A stretch of DNA of 5,143 bases from contig JAFZFL010000228.1 of assembly GCA_017555925.1 (NCBI GenBank), positions 1 through 5,143 of the forward strand, read 5' to 3'. The translations under genes were made by a program, and so were the position numbers. The stretch comes from Bacteroidales bacterium. Lineage in GTDB: Bacteria; Bacteroidota; Bacteroidia; Bacteroidales; UBA932. The stretch's first letter is position 1. Each line of letters begins with the position of its first letter. Shown one piece after another: positions 1 through 5,143 of the stretch. A model generated the notes under the pieces. It ran no database searches and was not told the DNA's origin. It saw nothing but the letters and a program-made list of their open reading frames with translations.

Positions 1-10
1 AGAGGAGATA

Positions 11-2161
11 GTGTCAAACAAATACAAAGAGATAAATGTTGCTCTGGTAGGTAACCCCAATAGCGGGAAAACAAGTCTGTTCAATGCCCTGTCGGGAAGC
101 CATGAGCATGTTGGAAACTATAGCGGAGTTACGGTTGATGCAAAATTGGGGCATTTCAAATATAAAGGATACAAGATCAATATTACTGATCTGCCTGGAA
201 CATATGCACTTACCGCCTACTCCCCCGAAGAGCTTTATGTAAGGCGCTATCTGCTTGAAAACACTCCAGACATTATCCTTAACTCTGTTGTAGCATCAAA
301 TCTGGAACGTAACCTTTACCTTACAAGCGAACTTATTGATATAAATCAGAAGAGTGTAATTGCCCTCAATATGTTTGACGAGCTGGAGAACAGTGGTGCA
401 AAACTCGACTATATAAGCCTTGCCAAACTTGTAGGTATTCCAATGGTCCCCGTTGTTGCGCGCGAAAAGAAGGGTCTCGACAGACTGCTCGACACCATAA
501 TTGCAGTTTATGAACACACCTCTTCCGGACAGAACGGCTCAAAGGCAAAATCTGCCAGTGAGAATGGAGACGAGACTGATGTGGCTGATATTATAAGACA
601 TATCCACATAAAATACTCTCCTGTTATAGAGAAGGAGATTTCCGCCATTTCAAAAGAGATAAAGCGCAATGATGAGATATTTCCAAAAGCATTTCCACAC
701 AGATACTGGTCTGTAAAACTTCTTGAGGGAGACAGGGAAGTTGAGTCAATCATTAGAAAATCACCAGATTACTCCAAATGGACAAATCTGCGCGAGGCAG
801 CTGTAGAGAGGGTAAAAAAGCACTTGGGAGAGGATATTGAAACAGCTATAAGCGATGAAAAATATGGCTTCATTTCGGGCGCACTCCGTGAGACCTTTAC
901 CCCAGGGAATAATGAGCAGAAGAAGGCAACTGCAATAATTGACACAATTGTAACGCACAAACTCTTCAGTTTTCCAATCTTTCTGCTTCTGCTATGGGTA
1001 ATGTTCAATGCTACATTTACACTCGGAGCCTATCCGCAAGAGTGGATTGAGAGCGCTGTAGGCTGTTTTGGAGAGTTTGTAAGCGGCCTCCTTCCAGAAG
1101 GTGCCCTTAAGGATCTTCTGGTGAATGGAATCATTGCCGGAGTTGGAAGTGTGATAGTATTTTTGCCCAACATCCTCATATTATATCTCTTCATTTCGCT
1201 GATGGAGGATTCCGGCTACATGGCCAGAGCAGCATTCATTATGGATAAACTTATGCATAAGATGGGGCTGCATGGCAAATCTTTTATTCCTATGATTATG
1301 GGCTTCGGTTGTAATGTGCCGGCAATCATGAGTACAAGAACTATTGAGAGCAAATCGAGCAGATTCATTACCATACTTATAAATCCTTTCATCTCATGCA
1401 GTGCCAGACTACCGGTTTATATCCTGCTTGCCGGAATATTCTTTCCGAAAAACTCAGGAACTGTACTGATGATGCTTTATCTGTTGGGAATTGCTGTTGC
1501 AATCATAACAGCCAAACTGCTCAGGAAGTTTCTTTTCAAGGAGGATGAAACCCCTTTTGTAATGGAGCTTCCACCTTACCGCATACCTACGCTTAATGCC
1601 ACACTTGTTCACCTATGGGAAAAATGCGCACAATATCTCAAAAAGATTGGAAGCGTAATATTGTTTGCCTCAATAATCATTTGGTTTCTTGGCTACTACC
1701 CACGCCCCGACACCTCAAAAAATTACAATGGCTCATACCTTGAACAGACAGGCAAGTTCTGCGAACCTGCACTTGAACCGCTTGGACTCAACTGGAAAGC
1801 CGGAGTGGCCCTGGTTTCCGGCGCAGCAGCCAAAGAGATTATTGTAAGCACCTTAGGAGTACTCTATTCAGACGAACAGAGTACTGGAGAGACTACAGAA
1901 TTGAAAGAAAAGAGAGAAACCACATTGGAAGAAGAGGATGCTCTGCTCAAATATCAGATACTCAAATCCGGAGACTTCTCATCTGCCTCAGCTTTAGCAT
2001 TCATGGTATTTGCCCTGCTATACTTTCCATGTATAGCCACATTGGCTACAATATCAAATGAAACTGGCAGTTGGAAATGGGCACTCTTCTCTTTTTTGTA
2101 CAGTTGTTCAATCGCTTGGATTCTCTCATTTGTTATATACAATATAGCAAGCCTGTTCTAA
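11..2161 (+). CDS. feoB: Ferrous iron transport protein FeoB
   Basis: Inner-membrane Fe(II) transporter with a cytoplasmic G-protein domain. Seen in the 716-residue product: G1 P-loop GNPNSGKTS at 14-22, a G2 Thr at about 41, G3 DLPG at 60-63 and G4 NMFD at 120-123. A helical GDI-type region follows at about 190-290, then a polytopic membrane part from about 318 to 714. The two FeoB gate motifs are present: GFGCNVPA at 431-438 and CSARLPVY at 463-470. Conserved AAKEIIVSTLG (606-616) and a YFPC segment (671-674) come later. Length is normal for FeoB without a fused FeoA. The GTG start follows purine-rich AGAGGAGA, and the product begins just before the P-loop, as expected. However, the frame stays open to the window edge, so a longer form cannot be excluded. 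Odd: residues 91-97 read NSVVASN where I expect NVVDASN. The 46-residue Cys-rich gene follows after 6 bp, probably in the same transcript. Confidence 0.97.
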   Translation: MSNKYKEINVALVGNPNSGKTSLFNALSGSHEHVGNYSGVTVDAKLGHFKYKGYKINITDLPGTYALTAYSPEELYVRRYLLENTPDIILNSVVASNLERNLYLTSELIDINQKSVIALNMFDELENSGAKLDYISLAKLVGIPMVPVVAREKKGLDRLLDTIIAVYEHTSSGQNGSKAKSASENGDETDVADIIRHIHIKYSPVIEKEISAISKEIKRNDEIFPKAFPHRYWSVKLLEGDREVESIIRKSPDYSKWTNLREAAVERVKKHLGEDIETAISDEKYGFISGALRETFTPGNNEQKKATAIIDTIVTHKLFSFPIFLLLLWVMFNATFTLGAYPQEWIESAVGCFGEFVSGLLPEGALKDLLVNGIIAGVGSVIVFLPNILILYLFISLMEDSGYMARAAFIMDKLMHKMGLHGKSFIPMIMGFGCNVPAIMSTRTIESKSSRFITILINPFISCSARLPVYILLAGIFFPKNSGTVLMMLYLLGIAVAIITAKLLRKFLFKEDETPFVMELPPYRIPTLNATLVHLWEKCAQYLKKIGSVILFASIIIWFLGYYPRPDTSKNYNGSYLEQTGKFCEPALEPLGLNWKAGVALVSGAAAKEIIVSTLGVLYSDEQSTGETTELKEKRETTLEEEDALLKYQILKSGDFSSASALAFMVFALLYFPCIATLATISNETGSWKWALFSFLYSCSIAWILSFVIYNIASLF

Positions 2162-2167
2162 AAAGAG

Positions 2168-2308
2168 ATGCAAGAGATTATAGTTTACATATTGGTTGCA
2201 GCTGCTGTAGTAGCCCTTTCTCTAAAGATACGCAAAAATATCAAAGAGAGAGGCTCCTGCCAAGGATGCCCCAACTGCGGCAATTGCCATAGTTGCAACC
2301 GGCAATAA
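2168..2308 (+). CDS. FeoB-associated Cys-rich membrane protein
   Basis: Small 46-residue protein beginning MQEIIVYILVAAAVVALSL. Residues 4-19 form one hydrophobic membrane segment. A basic stretch follows (KIRKNIKER, 20-28), then a cysteine-rich tail. Cysteines fall at 31, 34, 37, 40 and 43, an unbroken CxxC ladder, with one His at 41. This layout, and a position directly after feoB, fit the family of FeoB-associated Cys-rich membrane proteins. The positive-inside rule would put the tail in the cytoplasm. Its role is not well established; handling Fe(II) at the FeoB exit or redox sensing are possibilities (inference). The ATG lies 6 bp after the feoB stop and is preceded by AAAGAG, the same six bases that precede the mraZ ATG. 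The stop is 10 bp from the stop of the convergent M23 gene. No better reading frame competes here. The family call rests on context plus architecture. Confidence 0.9.
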   Translation: MQEIIVYILVAAAVVALSLKIRKNIKERGSCQGCPNCGNCHSCNRQ

Positions 2309-2318
2309 GTGCCATAGC

Positions 2319-3623
2319 TTACAACACTTCCAGCATCTGCTGCACATAACCCATTGTAGCCAGACTGTCCATCTCCCATTTTAGGGCATCTCTGGTTATA
2401 AAAAAGGCATCAATATTCTCTTTGCTCACAGGCTCTACAGATGGGCTTTCAAGTTTGAGAGGATCTATTGGCGTACCGTTTTTCCATACTCTGAAATCGA
2501 GATGAGGACCTGTTGAAGCACCTGTACTTCCCACATATCCAATTACCTGACCCTGTTTTACCCTGTCACCCTTCTTCAAACCCTTTGCATAACGGCTCAA
2601 ATGGAGATATGCAGTTGTATATACTGAATTATGTCTTATCTTCACAGTGTTTCCACCGCCTCCACTCCAGCCCTTGGATATAACAACACCATCACCTATT
2701 GACATTACCGGAGTACCTTTTGGAGCTGCATAATCAATTCCAGTATGAGGTCTGTATACACCATATACCGGGTGTTTGCGTCTATAGGTGAATTTGGAAC
2801 TGATTCTTTTGAAACTTAACGGAGCCTTCAAAAAGGCCTTACGCAAACTCTCACCATCCTCATTCCAATATATATTGCTCTTCTGGCCATCCTCAAACCT
2901 CACTGAAGTAAATCTCTTTCCATTATGTACAAACTCCGCATACCACACATCCCCTATATCAATAAACTCACCATCATGAGAAATCTCTTCATATACCACT
3001 TTAAAAGAGTCGCCTCTCTGCAAAGAGAAGAAATCGATTGTCCATGCATAAATATCAGACAACTTAAGGGCCAATAATGGAGAGGCTCCGGCGTCCGACA
3101 CATCGTTCCACAGAGAGGAGTTTACAGTTACCGAAGCATATTTTTTCACCTTATCAATCTGTTTTTCAACAATATTTACAAACAGGGAATCTCCCAATCC
3201 AAACACAACATGTGAAAAAGCATCCTTCTCATACACAAAATAGAGAGGAGCGCCATTCCCGGCATCACGTACCCGCAAAGTATCATCTGCACCAGCCTCC
3301 CTATAAAAGAATTCATATCCGTTGCCAACTCTTATCATCTTTATATCAAAAACCGGTTTTGACAACTCCAGCACTCTCTGCAAAGTATTGTTTGAAACTC
3401 CATTGTCAAGCATAAGTTCACCAAAGAAATCTCCACTTTTTACCTTACCATTCACAACTCTCAAACCTGCCTCAGGAAAACCATATTTGCCAACTATAGT
3501 ATACTGCGAGTCAAAAGAGGTGTTTTCACAACAGCTATCTGTTGATTTACAAGAAAATACAACAGTTACCAACAATAGACAAAACAAAAATTCCGGTATA
3601 TGGAAGAGATACTTTTTAACCAT
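2319..3623 (-). CDS. M23 family (LytM-domain) peptidoglycan endopeptidase, lipoprotein
   Basis: Predicted cell-envelope metallopeptidase of 434 residues that would cut peptide cross-links in peptidoglycan. It starts MVKKYLFHIP, with a hydrophobic run to a probable lipobox VFSC (Cys25), so it is likely lipid-anchored. Residues about 40-260 form an N-terminal region like the OapA/Csd3/MepM type, including IYAWTIDFF near 191-199. The LytM domain spans about 280-390: HTGID gives zinc ligands His293 and Asp297, YLHLS gives His341, and GPHLD gives His374. Asp376 stands where LytM and E. coli MepM have the third zinc ligand (GPHLH). This may be a lineage variant that still binds metal, or reduced activity. 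A tail of about 45 residues follows. The ATG at 3623-3621 is chosen over an in-frame TTG at 3656, because the latter adds 11 polar residues before the signal and lies inside the predicted -7 element. The gene is divergent from mraZ and convergent with the iron cassette. Confidence 0.94.
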   Translation of the reverse strand: MVKKYLFHIPEFLFCLLLVTVVFSCKSTDSCCENTSFDSQYTIVGKYGFPEAGLRVVNGKVKSGDFFGELMLDNGVSNNTLQRVLELSKPVFDIKMIRVGNGYEFFYREAGADDTLRVRDAGNGAPLYFVYEKDAFSHVVFGLGDSLFVNIVEKQIDKVKKYASVTVNSSLWNDVSDAGASPLLALKLSDIYAWTIDFFSLQRGDSFKVVYEEISHDGEFIDIGDVWYAEFVHNGKRFTSVRFEDGQKSNIYWNEDGESLRKAFLKAPLSFKRISSKFTYRRKHPVYGVYRPHTGIDYAAPKGTPVMSIGDGVVISKGWSGGGGNTVKIRHNSVYTTAYLHLSRYAKGLKKGDRVKQGQVIGYVGSTGASTGPHLDFRVWKNGTPIDPLKLESPSVEPVSKENIDAFFITRDALKWEMDSLATMGYVQQMLEVL

Positions 3624-3653
3624 TTCACACTCTATTTTTAGGGTTTGCGAAGC

Positions 3654-3661
3654 CAAAGTTA
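3654..3661 (-). promoter_or_regulatory. Candidate -7 promoter element for the M23 gene
   Basis: Read on the minus strand this is TAACTTTG, a perfect match to the Bacteroidetes -7 consensus TAnnTTTG. It lies 30 bp upstream of the chosen ATG, giving a short leader of roughly 20-25 nt. No clear -33 TTTG is visible about 20 bp further upstream, so the call rests on the -7 box and position alone. The match is short and the region AT-rich, so chance is possible. Confidence 0.5.
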
Positions 3662-3691
3662 AGACTATAATTTATATTGTTGATAACTTGG

Positions 3692-3731
3692 TGTAAAAAA
3701 ATGGAATAAAATGTAAAATATTGTAAAAAGA
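3692..3731 (+). promoter_or_regulatory. Four 10-bp-phased TGTAAAA-like repeats, candidate MraZ operator
   Basis: Repeats begin at 3692 (TGTAAAA), 3702 (TGGAATA, degenerate), 3712 (TGTAAAA) and 3722 (TGTAAAA). They are exactly 10 bp apart, so all face the same side of the helix. A weaker TGATAA at 3681 may extend the array with an 11-bp step. The last unit ends 5 bp before the predicted mraZ -7 element, so a bound protein would cover the -35 region. Known: MraZ in E. coli and Mollicutes binds short direct repeats spaced at about one helical turn upstream of mraZ and controls its own operon. Inferred: this is the equivalent site, although the motif differs from the E. coli TGGG core. Alternative: phased A-tracts that bend DNA or act as an UP-like element. 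Confidence 0.45.
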
Positions 3732-3736
3732 TTTTA

Positions 3737-3744
3737 TAATTTTG
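3737..3744 (+). promoter_or_regulatory. Candidate -7 promoter element for mraZ-rsmH
   Basis: TAATTTTG perfectly matches the Bacteroidetes -7 consensus TAnnTTTG. It lies 37 bp upstream of the mraZ ATG, predicting a transcript start near 3749-3752 and a leader of about 30 nt. There is no good TTTG at the usual -33 spacing; that region is instead occupied by the phased TGTAAAA repeats. This suggests a promoter that depends on, or is blocked by, a protein bound there (inference). Confidence 0.55.
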
Positions 3745-3781
3745 CATCACCCCCATATACTACTGTTTTAAGGTTAAAGAG

Positions 3782-4228
3782 ATGGCTAAATTCATTGGCG
3801 AATATTGCGTTAAGAAAGATGACAAGGGCAGGATCATTTTCCCTGCACCCTTCAAGGCTCTCTTTTCACCTGAAGAAAAACTCATTTTAGTCATTAAAAG
3901 AGACCTGTTTGAGAATTGCCTCAACATGTACACTTACCAAGAGTGGGAGAACGAATCTGAACAGGTCAAATCGAGACTGAATTTTTTCAACAAAGAGCAC
4001 GCTCTGTTCTGGAGAGAATACATGCGAGACAGAGCTGTTGTGGAACCGGACGGCAAACTTGGCCGTATATCCATTCCAAAGAAACTTTTGGATACAATTG
4101 GAGCAGACAAGGAGATTGTTCTTGCAGGTAATGACCACAAAATAGAGATTTGGGCCAAAGAGAGTTATGAGGCACGCCAAGTTTCTCAAGAGGATTTTGT
4201 GGCACTTGCCGAGAAAATTCTTGGATAA
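3782..4228 (+). CDS. mraZ: Transcriptional regulator / division-cluster protein MraZ
   Basis: DNA-binding regulator at the head of the dcw cluster, with two AbrB/SpoVT-like half-domains. The product has 148 residues, close to the usual length of about 140-150. The first half carries DDKGRIIFP at 13-21 and the second DGKLGRISIP at 90-99, the paired (D)xKGR/LGR signatures of the family. MraZ proteins form rings and bind tandem repeats upstream of their own gene, usually repressing the operon (known from E. coli). The ATG is the only sensible start, since MAKFIGEY begins the first domain. It follows AAAGAG rather than a true Shine-Dalgarno site. rsmH follows after 33 bp on the same strand, the usual pairing. 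The phased TGTAAAA repeats upstream are the likely binding site. Identity is secure; the DNA target is inferred. Confidence 0.97.
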   Translation: MAKFIGEYCVKKDDKGRIIFPAPFKALFSPEEKLILVIKRDLFENCLNMYTYQEWENESEQVKSRLNFFNKEHALFWREYMRDRAVVEPDGKLGRISIPKKLLDTIGADKEIVLAGNDHKIEIWAKESYEARQVSQEDFVALAEKILG

Positions 4229-4236
4229 CCTATTGT

Positions 4237-4252
4237 TTTACAAAGTTTACAA
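4237..4252. repeat. Direct repeat TTTACAA x2 in the mraZ-rsmH gap
   Basis: Two copies of TTTACAA, at 4237-4243 and 4246-4252, 9 bp apart. On the minus strand each reads TTGTAAA, the same heptamer found at 3721-3727 in the array upstream of mraZ. They could be a secondary regulator site between the two genes or chance in AT-rich DNA. The spacing here is 9 bp rather than 10. Confidence 0.25.
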
Positions 4253-4261
4253 CAGCTTGCA

Positions 4262-5143
4262 ATGAGTGAGTATCACGTACCCGTACTATTGGATGAAAGT
4301 GTATCTGCCCTTGAGATAAAAAAGGATGGAGTCTATATTGATGCCACATTTGGAGGAGGAGGACACAGTCGCGAGATTCTCAACCGTTTGGGTCCCGACG
4401 GAAGGCTTATCTCATTTGACCGTGATACAGATGCGATAAAGAATGCCCCTGATGACAAGAGGCTCATCCTTGTTCACAACAACTTCAGATTTGCAGAAAA
4501 CTTTGTAAAATACAATGGATTTAACGGCGTAGATGGCATTCTTGCCGATCTTGGAGTATCATCACACCAGTTTGATAGCGGTGAGCGCGGATTCTCATTC
4601 AGATTTGATGCGCCCCTCGATATGAGAATGAACCAGAAGGCGCAAAAGAACGCAGCCCACATTGTAAACAACTATACCCAAGAGGAACTTACAAAAATTT
4701 TCAAACTCTATGGAGAGATTGACAAACCATGGAGAGCCGCAGAGTTTATCTGCAAAGCAAGGGCAATTGCTCCCATTGAAACTACAGGCCAGTTGAGCAA
4801 AGCTGTTGAAAAGATGTACAACCAGCAGACAGAGCATAAGTTCCTTGCCAAACTCTATCAGGCCTTGAGAATAGAGGTGAATATGGAGATGCAGGCTCTG
4901 GAAGATTTTCTTACAGGAACTCTGTCGGTACTTAAACCGGGCGGAAGGCTCTCTGTAATCACATACCACTCTCTTGAAGACAGAATGGTAAAGAACTTCA
5001 TGAAGACGGGCAACACCGGAGGTGAGATCAAAAAAGATTTCTATGGAAAAATAGAGTGTCCTTTTGAAATCATTACAAAAAAACCAATAGTGCCAACAGA
5101 GGACGAGATAAGTTCAAACACCCGAAGCCGCAGTGCAAAATTG
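4262..5143 (+). CDS. rsmH: 16S rRNA (cytosine(1402)-N(4))-methyltransferase RsmH, 3' end cut by window
   Basis: SAM-dependent enzyme (also called MraW) that methylates N4 of C1402 in the 16S rRNA decoding centre. 294 codons are visible with no stop. The family is about 300 residues and this ends in RSRSAKL, a typical near-terminal sequence, so only some 5-15 residues should be missing. Seen: N terminus MSEYHVPVLLDESV; SAM-binding DATFGGGGHS at 27-36; acidic FDRD at 52-55; DLGVSSHQFD at 96-105; RGFSFRFDAPLDMRM at 109-123; KPGGRLSVITYHSLEDR at 225-241. The ATG gives exactly the expected start, with no clear ribosome-binding sequence, as is usual in Bacteroidota. It lies 33 bp after mraZ, with no obvious terminator or perfect TAnnTTTG between, so co-transcription is likely. 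The rest of the dcw cluster (an ftsL-like gene, ftsI, murE) would be expected downstream. Confidence 0.98.
   Translation, partial: MSEYHVPVLLDESVSALEIKKDGVYIDATFGGGGHSREILNRLGPDGRLISFDRDTDAIKNAPDDKRLILVHNNFRFAENFVKYNGFNGVDGILADLGVSSHQFDSGERGFSFRFDAPLDMRMNQKAQKNAAHIVNNYTQEELTKIFKLYGEIDKPWRAAEFICKARAIAPIETTGQLSKAVEKMYNQQTEHKFLAKLYQALRIEVNMEMQALEDFLTGTLSVLKPGGRLSVITYHSLEDRMVKNFMKTGNTGGEIKKDFYGKIECPFEIITKKPIVPTEDEISSNTRSRSAKL

Noticed and set aside
1861..1960. Glu/Lys-rich stretch in FeoB (residues about 620-645) as a possible insertion
   Set aside because: A charged, variable soluble loop between late membrane segments is normal in FeoB proteins.
2071..2292. Plus-strand 73-codon frame spanning the end of feoB and the small gene
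   Set aside because: It overlaps two better-supported genes in another frame, and its translation is a mix of frameshifted feoB and the Cys-rich gene.
2283..2306. Inverted repeat ATTGCC / GGCAAT with a 12-nt loop, as a possible terminator
   Set aside because: The stem is only 6 bp, lies inside the coding sequence of the small Cys-rich protein, and is not followed by a T-run.
3624..3656. A TTG start at 3656 that would lengthen the M23 protein by 11 residues
   Set aside because: The extension puts polar and charged residues before the lipoprotein signal, and the TTG lies within the predicted -7 promoter element. The ATG at 3623 gives a standard signal peptide.
3322..3696. Plus-strand 124-codon open frame antisense to the M23 gene
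   Set aside because: It lies mostly opposite a well-supported gene, has no recognisable domain, and runs across the M23 promoter; it is a shadow frame.
4595..4969. Minus-strand 124-codon open frame inside rsmH
   Set aside because: It is fully antisense to conserved RsmH coding sequence and its translation has no family features.

Overview
The window looks like ordinary chromosomal DNA from a member of the Bacteroidota, most likely Bacteroidales. Three things support this. The protein sequences have the flavour of that group (MraZ starting MAKFIGEY, RsmH starting MSEYHVPVLLDESV, a Csd3/MepM-like M23 lipoprotein). The starts lack convincing Shine-Dalgarno sites. The intergenic region carries two perfect matches to the Bacteroidetes -7 promoter element TAnnTTTG. 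The placement is inferred from sequence character, not from a database search.

Layout. (1) 11-2161 (+): feoB, a ferrous-iron transporter with an N-terminal G-protein domain, followed after 6 bp by a 46-residue membrane protein at 2168-2308 (+). That small protein has a perfectly regular five-cysteine ladder and fits the FeoB-associated Cys-rich family. Together they form an iron-uptake cassette whose upstream part, possibly feoA, lies outside the window. (2) 2319-3623 (-): an M23-type (LytM-domain) lipoprotein predicted to cut peptidoglycan cross-links. It converges on the iron cassette with only 10 bp between stop codons. (3) 3624-3781: a 158-bp divergent control region. It has one TAnnTTTG element facing each way and an array of 10-bp-phased TGTAAAA-like repeats just upstream of the mraZ element. 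(4) 3782-4228 (+): mraZ, and 4262 to the window end (+): rsmH (mraW), cut off a few residues short of its C terminus. These two open the division and cell-wall (dcw) cluster.

How the genes fit together. FeoB and its Cys-rich partner serve iron import across the inner membrane. The M23 lipoprotein and the mraZ-rsmH operon are divergently transcribed from a shared region, so a wall-remodelling enzyme sits beside the regulator and first genes of the division cluster. The phased repeats are a reasonable candidate for the MraZ operator.

I see no mobile element, CRISPR array, tRNA, rRNA or defence-type gene, and no evidence for a wholly new system. The most interesting points are the phased repeats before mraZ, a His-to-Asp change at the third zinc-ligand position of the M23 enzyme, and the cysteine ladder of the small protein.
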